Shown here one piece after another: positions 55,806 through 64,000 of a DNA stretch of 64,000 nucleotides. Under the pieces are notes generated by a model. That model was not told the origin of the DNA. It ran no database searches and worked only from the letters and a program-made list of their open reading frames with translations. A program made the position numbers and the translations under genes. The stretch is from Symsagittifera roscoffensis (Eukaryota > Xenacoelomorpha > Acoela > Convolutidae). Numbering within the stretch: the stretch's first letter is position 1; each line of letters starts with the position of its first letter. The stretch covers positions 808,001-872,000 of the forward strand of contig NC_087067.1 in NCBI RefSeq assembly GCF_963678635.1. Reading direction: 5' to 3'.

Positions 55806-57448
55806 TCACACCTTGTCGAAGGCTCTGTGTGCGGTGCATCCCTGCAATCCGAATCACCATGAGCGTTTCCCGTTTGGCCCATATGACTCCTCCTCGGGCT
55901 TGTATGCCCCATGTTGCCAGAATCGCTTCTCCCAGTCGCATGTGTGCTTTGCGTTGGTCGTTCGTTCGAGGTTTGTCTGTTCCCCGTTGAACTTGCTCTA
56001 CTGCTCGGGCCCCATGCTGTATTACCCCTTGTGGCATAGCCTGATGAACTGCCCCTGCCTCTAGTGGATCCATACGTCTTCCTCCTTTGATGTTCATTGA
56101 AGTTCACCCTCGGTTCCCTGCTGGGACCTCCCGAGTTCGGCTCTCCGTCTTTTGGTCCACTCTTGCTGCTTAGTAGCCCGTCCAACCTATCCATGATAGC
56201 CTGAGTTCGCTTCTCCATCATCGCGTCTATCTTTGTGTCAAGAGACCCAAGAGACTGCTCTTGCTGAATTCTTAACTTCTCCATGTCGGCTCTTAAACGT
56301 AACTCCCTCTGTTCCGCCTCTCTTGTCATTCGCGACAAGTTCCTCGTCATATGTTCGTCCGTTCTTTCTTTCAAGCGTTTTTCGCTTCTGTCAACTTCTT
56401 GTCTGTTGCGGTTTATTTCTTCCCGCAGACTTTCTCTTTCAATGTGAACTGCTCTTTCTAGTTCACTCATCCTTATCGACATCTGTTCATTTTGTTCTCC
56501 TAAACTGCCCACTATGTTGTTTAAGGCTTCCTCTAGTGCTGCCCCGCTATCCATGAGTGGCGTCACTAGTGGTGGTGTAACCCTGTCGGTCCCAGGTAAC
56601 TTCGTGCTTGTCGAGATCCGGGCCTTGACTCTCTGCTTCAACGTCTTTTCATTATTTAATTCAGGATCCATTAACGCGTTGCCAAGCCCTCTGGTTCTAC
56701 TCTCTTCAGGTTGTGGCTCCGAACTTGTCCTAATTGCGAAGTCCTTTGACTGGCCCGGTGTGTTTGCCTCTTTGCTTATCGTTGTCACTACAACAAATTT
56801 GTCCATGGTTCCAGTCTCTCTTCCGACGTGTGCCTCACTCTCCTGGATCGAACTATTGAGGCTGACTTGAGATCCAAAGTCCCCTTGCTCCTCTTCATCC
56901 TCTTCCTCCTGGGACTCACCATCGTTTCCTGCTCCTCCTCCCATGCTGAATGGAAAGATGTTTCCGAAGGTGTTCTTCATTCTTTCTGAGAACGATGATG
57001 AGGTTGTTTGTTTCCCAGTTCCGCTTGCCATCATAGTGTTGTCTGTCGGAGATCTTCTAGTTGCCGTTACTTCAGTTGAGATGTCGGACAGTTCCGACAT
57101 CTCCTCTCGATCCAATGTCCCGGTGGAAGTGGCAAAATCATGGCCTTGTTCTACCGGAGTAGATTCACTCGCCAGCCTTCTGCCTCTCCCTTCCAGTCCA
57201 TTTACTCCCTGGTTGTCGTTCATGGTATGGTCCGTATTGACCTCCACTTCTAACAGTTCTCTTCGCTCTTCTGAGGTCTTCTGACTTCTCGTTTCAACCA
57301 TTCTGCCTGAAACCGTCTCCTCTTTATCGGACCGGGATCGCTTGATCCAATCCACAAAAGGATCGGTCATCGTTTTTCTTTTTTTTTCAGGTATGAATTT
57401 CCTAGAGCTATTACCTCGTTTTGGTATCCTTGACTTGTTTAAACTCAT
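55745..57448 (-). CDS. Element C gag N-terminal part (567 aa)
   Basis: ATG at 57448 (MSLNKSRIPKRG). Basic N-terminus, acidic Ser/Glu-rich middle with an EEEDEEEQ run, and a long coiled coil about residues 325-430 (NEQMSIRMSELERAV ... REAEQRELRLRADMEKL). It then has a block similar to A/B gag (PRVNFNEHQRRK) and a Ser/Gly/Thr-rich end. It overlaps the pol frame by 61 nt (55745-55805) in the -1 relation. In A and B gag and pol are one frame, so a one-base deletion is the simplest reading; a programmed -1 frameshift without a standard slippery site is the alternative. Confidence 0.8.
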   Translation of the reverse strand: MSLNKSRIPKRGNSSRKFIPEKKRKTMTDPFVDWIKRSRSDKEETVSGRMVETRSQKTSEERRELLEVEVNTDHTMNDNQGVNGLEGRGRRLASESTPVEQGHDFATSTGTLDREEMSELSDISTEVTATRRSPTDNTMMASGTGKQTTSSSFSERMKNTFGNIFPFSMGGGAGNDGESQEEEDEEEQGDFGSQVSLNSSIQESEAHVGRETGTMDKFVVVTTISKEANTPGQSKDFAIRTSSEPQPEESRTRGLGNALMDPELNNEKTLKQRVKARISTSTKLPGTDRVTPPLVTPLMDSGAALEEALNNIVGSLGEQNEQMSIRMSELERAVHIERESLREEINRNRQEVDRSEKRLKERTDEHMTRNLSRMTREAEQRELRLRADMEKLRIQQEQSLGSLDTKIDAMMEKRTQAIMDRLDGLLSSKSGPKDGEPNSGGPSREPRVNFNEHQRRKTYGSTRGRGSSSGYATRGNTAWGPSSRASSTGNRQTSNERPTQSTHATGRSDSGNMGHTSPRRSHMGQTGNAHGDSDCRDAPHTEPSTRCEDTQAGTQGMLRQWPQHLNP

Positions 57449-58225
57449 TCTTTATTTGTCACTTTCCTATGCCCACTCTTGACTCAATTGCTAGAGACCT
57501 TATAGTTTTATTAACAATAAAAATGACACAACACAATAAATTTCACCAGATTCTACTAAATAGTGACCACGAATCCCTGTATGTTGTCCGAGTACAGTCT
57601 GTATAAAATTTATTCACACTAGCCGATTATCGGTCCAAAGATCTGGAAACTAGCATAATATGATGTTATCAGTCAATTTAAAAGATAGTGTACTCACTAC
57701 CCAATCAAGCACAGTTTATGTTGATTTAAAATCAAAAACAAAAAAAATATATATTGACACAATATGAATGTATATATAAAAAAACGTATGTGTCTTATAC
57801 TCTTAGTCGGTCGCAGTACATTAGTCGAACCTGTCTTTTAAAGAAAAAGTTTTCCCTGCTAGGTGCTGCACCAAACAGACAAAACTTTGAAGGCAGTTAT
57901 TTTCTCAAGTGGGCGTCTATTGCACCCACCGAGTACTGTGTTACCTATCTGCCTTCGGACTGCCCGAGCTAGACCTACTAAAATCCTCAGGGCAGTCACT
58001 TTTCCCAAAAACGTATTATGTTCCAATCCACACCAATGAGTCACGCTCTTTTTAATTTAGACTTAGTGTCGCGAATATCCGAGTTCGGACCTGTTTTGTA
58101 TTAGTCTGGTTCTTTTTGAAAGGCAAGTTACCAGTGCAGTCACTGATACCTAGCCTGTATATTAATAACCTAATACCTCTCGCTTTTTAGTCTTTCTTTC
58201 GTTTACCTAAGTCCTTAATAAAATA

Positions 58226-59900
58226 ATACCCCTCCGGATTGGCACAAATAGGACCCTTCCGGACTGTCAGAATATGGACCCCTCCGGATTGGGACCCCTC
58301 CGAGTTAGTTAATAGTAGACCCCTCCGGATTTGATCCCCTCCAAATTATCAACTATAAGACCCCTCCGGATTCGGACCCCTCTGGTTTTGTGGAAAGGAG
58401 ACCCCTCCGGATTCGGACCCCTCTGACTTTGAAAAATTTCGACCCCTCCGGATTGGGAGCCCTTAGCTCTGTCAAAGTAGCTTTTCGTAGTTTTCTTAAT
58501 TTCAGCTTATACCCCTCCGGATACGTTCTGCGTTGCTCTTATGTTGTTTGAATTAACTGGGAAGGGTATAGGATCCTTTCCTAGACCCCTCCGGATTGAA
58601 GTTAAGGCACTTATTTGACAATTCACACTAACGGTGAAGGGTCTTATCACTTGCCTAATTTCGACTCTATTATGGTTGTCTTGTGCCTTCAGCCCTCCCT
58701 TTTTGTCTAGAACTGTCCTAAGTTACTTAGTTCAATCGCTATCAACTTTTGGTAGGGGTATAAGGGTTTTTCAGAAAAATTTATAAAACGTGAAGGGTGT
58801 ACCCCTCCGGATTTGTGTAATTTGCTAAAAACAATCTCAAAAAATTTTCTCGCTCGCTTTTTTGAGTAATTCTCTTTCTTACTAGTAAGTTCAGCTAATT
58901 TCTGATCTAATGGTACCAAGATTGACTCGATATGCTCTGCAGTTCGAAAGTTATTAACCAAAACGTCTTTTTTCCAAACTCAAAAATTTTCTCTCTTATA
59001 GGTTCCGCCTAACTTTTTCCGCAAATCTGGTCCTTTCGACCTAAAAATTATTGATCTGAGCTCAGAAGGCCTATACTCTTCTAGTTCAATGCAAAAGACC
59101 CGATCTAAAACGCTTTTGTAGAAAAAATTTGCGAAAAACTATGCTACCTGGACCCCTCCGGATTGATGAATCCACCAAATCAAACACGTTATGTTCGATT
59201 TCTCTGCAACCCGGAAGGCTTTCGGGTAGCGGGTTTTAAAACTCGTAGATTCACTAGTGGACGTTGTCCGAACAACTATTTTTACTGTCCTAACTCAAAG
59301 ATTTCAAAAAATTTTCTGATTTTATAGTGCTTCTTACTATCAAAAAATGGGAAAATTTGGTTTTTGGTACCAAACTAGTTCCAACCACTTCCGAACTAAA
59401 GTTAACCGGTTCTACTTATTACAGTAGTGCAGTTACGATGTAACACACTAACTTAGCGCTTTTTTCCGTTTCAAAAAATATCGATATCTCAAAAATCGCG
59501 ACTTGTGGGGGGATCAAAATATCGCTATTTTGACCCTAAAAACCGGTCTGTTTTCGTTGTTTTTCACTGAAAAACGATATAAGACTATTAATATAGGCTA
59601 TATAAGTAATAATATTAGTAATACTATACCCCTCCGGGTTTGTTTATTATCCGAATTAAGGTGCTTAACTCGGATATTCGCAGTTCGGTGAAGGGTCACT
59701 ACAGTGCAGCACTGTCGAGCCCCCCACAGATTACTATCTTAATTTTTGTACCAAAAGGGACACAAAACTTGCTAACGATACCCAACAGTCGATTGTTGTT
59801 GTCGTTGAGCCCCTTCTTGTTGCTCCTTGTACTGCTTGCCGGATTAGTCTTCTCCCAAGACCCTTCCGAATTGAGCGCAAATCAGCTGACCCTTCCGGAT
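58226..59900 (-). repeat. Dispersed CCCCTCCGGATT motif array in element C leader
   Basis: At least ten exact copies of CCCCTCCGGAT between 58226 and 59170, the first six at irregular spacing within 58226-58470, plus decayed copies (CCCTTCCGGATT near 59889, CCCCTCCGGGTT near 59630). Related CCCTTCCGGATT occurs in the LTRs, where it forms a hairpin with AATCCGG. It contains the palindrome TCCGGA. Confidence 0.8.
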
Positions 59901-60437
59901 TGAGCGCAATTTATCATTAACGTGCTTAAATGCTCAAATAACCCTACAGTACAAGCCTCACAAACGGGCTACAAAACTGATCGTAACAATCTTGACTGAT
60001 ATAAATGCCTGTAACAACAATATATCTATCAACATCAAACGGGGGGGTCGGATCACATCTTGTCTGGGGTGATGATTTCTACTGATTTTTTTAACTTTTT
60101 TTTACTGTTTTTGGTTTTTTCGTAAATTTTTTTATGTTTTTTGTTTTTCTTGGGTACTATACTACTTTTTGTTTGGTTTTATATATATCTTTAAGTGTTT
60201 TTGGTCACAAACCATTCAGGAGATGACGGGACCGCGAATCCCCCCACCCTTCCTGGTTCGTGAATTTCCGGTCTTAACTAAGTTAAAAAGCTATTCACGG
60301 TAATCCGGAAGGCTTCCGCGTTCCGAACTACCCTTCCGCCCCGGCGGTTTAGGCCTATTAAGGGCGTTAATGTGAGCATCCGCTCGGCGCGGAGTGCTCG
60401 TTAACGGTTCTGCCGGTCATGATGTTAAAAAGAATAA

Positions 60438-60452
60438 CACCCAGGAGCACCA
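60438..60452 (-). other. Candidate primer binding site, element C
   Basis: Minus strand TGGTGCTCCTGGGTG, 12 nt inside the 5' LTR end at 60465; one base different from A and B. Primer tRNA not identified. Confidence 0.55.
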
Positions 60453-60464
60453 TGAAAACATCTA

Positions 60465-61817
60465 TGTAACATTCGCCCGGAAGATACCTATCGACGGAAA
60501 ACAAAACTAAGTCTTAAGACGACTGGCTAACGTCTAAACAGAGCTTTGCATGCTTTTCACCGTCTCTACCAAGCCAGTACTTTCGGTGGTCTTTTCTAAC
60601 ATCGGGTCGACAAAAACGTTGCTGCTTCCGGCTTCGGTCAAAACACTCAAATTAACTAGATTACATGCAGAAATAGTGAGCTCATGGCTGGGTCTCAGTA
60701 TCCCCAGACCACGAGGTCACTCCTAAAAACAGGGCTACTACTATTGATTATATTACTATTGTTTTTGTTCAGTAGATAAAAATCATCATCTCCATCGAAG
60801 ATGGATCAACCCTTTCCCCCAACTCCTAGCTTCTCATCCTTATCAAAATGAATCCAGATGTTAATCAAATTCAAATCAGGACATGACAAGAAGCTAAGAG
60901 TCTATATAACAGGCTAAAAATTTCAGTCCCGAAACCCTTCCGGATTCTTGAATCCACTGAATCAAGCTCGCTAATCTTGACTTCCTCTTAATCCGGAAGG
61001 CTGTCCTCCACCCTTCACCGTTGCCTGCAACGGCCCTGCAACTATTGTAGCGACACAATAGTTGCAACTCGGAGTGTTCACTGCTATTTCTGCAATCGGC
61101 TATTGTTTTTTCTCACAATTTTTGTACTTCTCATCCGCGCAACTAATGTTGTTGTGTTTTTCTTTTACTTCTTTGCCAAAATGGCCGTTTCTGACGTTTC
61201 TCAGAAATGTTACGTCATCATCTCGGATTTTTAAAATTTTAAAATACCAGAATATTCTAGCCCTCACCGTTTGGCCAATCGTTCCAATAACGTTCTTAAT
61301 TCTTAATAATCATCAATCCGAAAGGCTCGCTGCTAAGTTTTCTGTCCCGAGACCCTTCCGGATTCTTGAATCCGGTGAATCAAGCTCCTTAAGTTCGATT
61401 TCACGATAACACGGAGGGCTGATTTCTTACCCTTCACCGTTGTTCGCAACGGCCTTGCAACTATTGTAGCAGCACAATAGTTGCAACTCGGAACGTTCTC
61501 TGCACTCTGCTGCTGTTTTTCTTCAATTTCGACTTCTTCAATTTCGATCAAGTTGTTCTCGTCAGCGCAACTAACGTTGTTGTTCTGTTTCCTCTCTCGT
61601 TTTTTGTTAAAATGGCCGTTTCAGCATTTCTCAGAAATGTGACGTCATCATTCGAATTTTTGAAATTTTAAGATACTAGAATATTCCAGCCTTCACCGTT
61701 TGGCTAAACGTTCCAATAACGTCGTTAATCCTTCAAAACCACCAATCCGGAAGGCTTACTGCTAAAATTCCGAATTCTGCAGAGATTGCATTTTTCACAT
61801 TCTGGTCGAATGTCACA
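60465..61817 (-). repeat. Element C 5' LTR (1353 bp), mosaic with internal duplication
   Basis: In sense direction the first 483 bp (61817-61335) match the 3' LTR with two mismatches. The remainder (61334-60465) matches almost the entire LTR except its first ~50 bp, but at only about 90 percent. About 431 bp of LTR (3' LTR positions 37230-37660) are thus present twice, once identical and once diverged. Junction at a shared AAGTTTTC. Confidence 0.9.
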
Positions 61818-62467
61818 ACGCCGTTAAAAACAGGGTCGGAACAATCCGTTAAGTTACTTTTTTTTGGACAGTGGAACTTTAATCCATTTCAGATGGATCA
61901 GCCTAAAACTCACCTTATCTCAACATAACAATTATAAAACACACTCGAGAAAATTAAATTGGGAACTCACATGTCGATGTACTCGAGCACAAGGAGTAAT
62001 TAAATTGGTAAGCAACTCAAGAATTAGGTAATATAACAAAGTAAGTTTGATACTGGTCAGTTTTGGTAACAGAAGTAAGTTCTGGCTCTATAATTTGAGT
62101 TTTTGTATGAACCATTGGGACACTCAAGCTGTCCACCTTTCCATTGAAGGCTCACTCTAGTTTGTTCCGAATCGTTGTTCTCTCTTCGTTTTGTTATCTC
62201 TCTTCCTATTCCGGGATAAGACAGCTCTACTCGTGTCCTATTTTATATCTGGAAATTGCGAATAGCAATTTCCCGCTGTTTTTCTTGAGTAATTTCCCGC
62301 AATTGTAAATTCGGATGTTCTGATTTTTCACTTTCTGTTTTCAGTTGGTACGAGAAAACTGAACATGACAGGCTCCATTCGAAATTTTGAAAATTAAAAT
62401 TCCACTCGAAAATTACGTATTTTCGTGTCTCTCAAGGTCAAACTTCCAGACATGACCGACTGGCACA
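61818..62467 (-). repeat. Element A 5' LTR, 5'-terminal fragment (U3 side, 650 bp)
   Basis: Continues A's LTR to its sense start TGTGCCAGTCGG at 62467. Matches B's LTR inverted at roughly 85 percent. The AATAAA of B's LTR is here a run of A; the hairpin stem next to it is kept with a G-U pair. The promoter of A is therefore separated from A's body by 48 kb of inserted DNA. Confidence 0.92.
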
Positions 62468-63326
62468 AAGTGGTGGGTTAATATAGGCTTTCGCCCAAAA
62501 GGGGGGAATGCCTAACAGGTCAGTCCTGTCTTTGTTCACAGGAACTGCTGGATGCGCCGTGAGATTTGCCGAGGTCTTAGAATAAAAACTTTGTTGCTGG
62601 ACAATAAGTAAATTAATTTAGAGTAAAATAGTTTGTTAGTTGGAATTACTTTGTTGCTTAGTTTCGAATATAATCTTGGTTTAGGAAGTTTATCCTGAAG
62701 GATCATTAGATTAAGTAGAATCAGACTTACTAGCAAACAATAGAGTTAACAGATAAGGAATGAACACGCTCAGCGTGGTATTGAGTAGAGGTTAGAGCAA
62801 TGACCTTGGTTAATATAATTAGTATCAATTTGCAGTATGACTGCAAAAGAACAAGTAACTAACGAGGTACCGAGGGTCGCCTCACGACAGCACTAGTTTT
62901 TTTTCTTAAAAGCAAAAAACGTGTTTTTTTACTCAGTCAACCTAAAAGGAATTTTTCTTTGCAGCTCGAATCAGAACGTGAAAATTTTCATGGTGTATCA
63001 CTCCATCTGTTGTGACATGTCTATGTGGTACCTGATTTGAGTTGAAAAACCATCCGAATAAAAAGTACGTTCACACCACGCGTTCAAATAAATATTGCTA
63101 TGTGTTTTGCTCAAAGTCCAATATGTATTTAAAAACAGCTTCTAAGTTCTCCTGAAAAGTTTAAGCTGGTTTTAAATTGACCGAAAGTTGTTCGCCTAAA
63201 AGTTGTTCTCTGAATTTTCAACCATGATACAACTTTGGCTGAAATTTAAAAGAAAAAGTTAGTAAGGCGTTCCAAATCAAACCTTATATTTGTTTCGATT
63301 GCAAATCAGTTTACAGAATGAATATT
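62468..63326. other. Flanking host DNA without recognised gene
   Basis: AT-rich sequence after the end of element A. No ORF, RNA gene or repeat that I can support; not similar to the element sequences. Confidence 0.6.
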
Positions 63327-63494
63327 TTAAACGTAAGCTTCTTGCATGTAGTCGAGAGCATAAAGGGTAGAGAATACAGTCATGATGAAGTCACAAGCGA
63401 GCAGAGGAATTGTAATTATAGTGGATATTGTGATGGTCTTCAGGTACGCTTTCTCACTGCGAATATCTTCCGTCAAGGCTCCATTTGAGAGCAT
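63327..63494 (-). CDS. Possible host coding exon with a membrane segment (55 codons)
   Basis: Minus-strand frame from an ATG at 63494 to a TAA at 63327. The peptide is charged at first (ALTEDIRSEKAYLKT) and then hydrophobic (ITISTIITIPLLACDFIM), ending Tyr-Val-stop. It looks like the last exon of a small membrane protein. Upstream in the same frame there is a stop within ~60 nt, so either an intron ends nearby or this is not a gene. No family recognised. Confidence 0.3.
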   Translation of the reverse strand: MLSNGALTEDIRSEKAYLKTITISTIITIPLLACDFIMTVFSTLYALDYMQEAYV

Positions 63495-63810
63495 ATTGTA
63501 GAATTCATCTGCATGTTTTGGATATTATCATCAGTAGGGTGGCCACTTGAACTTATAAAAATGTTTTTAAACGATATGTTTTTCGAAATTCTAGGGAAGC
63601 CACAGCGGTTCTCAATCCAGAACCGATCAACTGAAGTTTTAGGTTCTAACTTCTTAAATGAACGGTTTACAATCAGTTTCACATTTATCGTCACTTAGCT
63701 GTTCTAAAAGTAGATGTTATTTTAAAAGAGACTTGAAGGTTTCGAGTTTCTTAAGTAAAGACGCTGTATTGTTTCGATTAACGACAACCTCACTAAGTGA
63801 AGAGAAAGAA

Positions 63811-64000
63811 CTATGACGTAGAGTCATTTTTTTCTTCGATTTTGACTGCCTCAAATAAAGCAAGGAGATCAAGTGTGGTATCATATCTCAGCTCTTTCAA
63901 GCCAGGTTTAATTTTATTGTTCCGGCCTTTTAAAATTGTTAAGAACTTGTACTCGGGCGCGTTATTTTGTTTTTTCTTTTGTTTTCCACGCAAAATCAGG
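63811..64000 (-). CDS. Possible C-terminal host exon running off the window
   Basis: Minus-strand frame open from the window edge to a stop at 63811. Lys-rich, with GKQKKKQNNAPEYKF, GLKELRYDTTLDLLALFEAV and an acidic-basic end. Composition looks coding; no family recognised, and the start is outside the window. Confidence 0.3.
   Translation of the reverse strand, partial: LILRGKQKKKQNNAPEYKFLTILKGRNNKIKPGLKELRYDTTLDLLALFEAVKIEEKNDSTS

Larger units (their letters stand above)
57449..60464 (-). other. Element C leader (5' UTR), 3 kb
   Basis: No convincing gene. 57449-58220 is AT-rich and plain. 58226-59900 carries many copies of a CCCCTCCGGATT motif. 60240-60464 is GC-richer with the conserved leader start (AAAAAGCTATTCACGGTA, shared with A/B leaders as AAAAAGCTATCACGGTA) and the PBS-like site. 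One 84-codon sense-strand ORF at 58961-58707 has no recognised similarity. Confidence 0.7.
36778..61817 (-). mobile_element. Element C: 25.0-kb gypsy-type LTR retrotransposon inserted in the 5' LTR of element A
   Basis: Minus-strand element with 3' LTR 36778-37712 and 5' LTR 60465-61817. Target duplication ACG (36775-36777 and 61818-61820), or AACG counting the terminal A. LTR ends TGTGACATTCG and CGAATGTTACA form an 11-bp inverted repeat with one mismatch. Order on the sense strand: LTR, PBS, 3-kb leader, gag, pol, ORF2, 3' UTR, PPT, LTR. It is a distinct family from A/B, with the same gene plan and clear protein similarity throughout. Confidence 0.95.
1..62467 (-). mobile_element. Element A: giant gypsy-type LTR retrotransposon, interrupted by elements B and C
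   Basis: Minus-strand element whose 5' LTR begins at 62467 and whose 3' end lies left of base 1. Its own sequence is 1-14104, 36694-36777 and 61818-62467; the rest is elements B and C inserted into its 5' LTR. Sense order is LTR, PBS, leader (13935-11790), gag-pol (11789-2989), spacer, ORF2 (2525 to the window edge). The three LTR pieces join to about 897 bp, matching the 886-893 bp LTRs of element B at roughly 85 percent identity by eye. Gag-pol and ORF2 are both broken by frameshifts and stops. It is the oldest layer of the nest, because B and C sit inside it. Confidence 0.9.

Noticed and set aside
58707-58961. 84-codon sense ORF in the C leader
   Set aside because: Ordinary length for AT-rich DNA, no similarity to A/B leader or to a known family, far upstream of gag.
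63473-63694. 73-codon minus-strand ORF in the right flank
   Set aside because: No coding pattern recognised, and it overlaps a more protein-like frame (63494-63327) in another phase.

Overview
The window is almost entirely a nest of giant Ty3/gypsy-type LTR retrotransposons; only the last ~1.5 kb (62468-64000) looks like flanking host DNA. The host is most likely a nematode or similar small-genome invertebrate. This is inferred from the AT-rich flank, TTTTCAG-type splice acceptors and Metaviridae-type pol; no host gene here proves it.

Layout. Element A (minus strand) starts at its 5' LTR end at 62467 and runs leftwards past base 1. Its 5' LTR is split into three pieces (13936-14104, 36694-36777, 61818-62467) by two later insertions. 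Element B (plus strand, 14105-36693, 22.6 kb) is the same family as A, inserted in the opposite orientation. Element C (minus strand, 36778-61817, 25.0 kb) is a related but diverged family. Both insertions have short target duplications and LTRs starting TGTG and ending TTACA on their own sense strands. A and B therefore lie head to head and form a very large imperfect inverted repeat centred near 14.5 kb.

Each element has the same plan: LTR, PBS-like site 11-12 nt inside, long repeat-rich leader (2-3 kb), gag-pol, a ~400 bp spacer with a splice-acceptor-like site (A and B), then a second very large ORF at the position of env, a 3' UTR, a polypurine tract and an LTR. Gag-pol encodes capsid, two CCHC knuckles, retropepsin, RT, RNase H, integrase (HHCC, DDE, GPF/Y module) and a C-terminal domain resembling macro (ADP-ribose-binding) domains of the OARD1/Poa1p type. 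ORF2 is not an envelope: it has an N-terminal domain, a coiled coil (clearest in A and B), a complete SGNH/GDSL hydrolase motif set, a second SGNH-like domain, and a long C-terminal region with conserved Cys/His motifs that I do not recognise.

State. All copies are damaged. A and B carry several frameshifts and nonsense codons. C keeps a 2640-codon pol frame, but the protease catalytic Asp is Val, gag and pol are in different frames, and ORF2 is broken near its end. Nearly all frame breaks are net -1, so some could be consensus errors. The most interesting signals are the SGNH-bearing ORF2, the macro-like pol tail, repeated internal copies of the polypurine tract core in two different reading frames, and a mosaic, internally duplicated 5' LTR in C.
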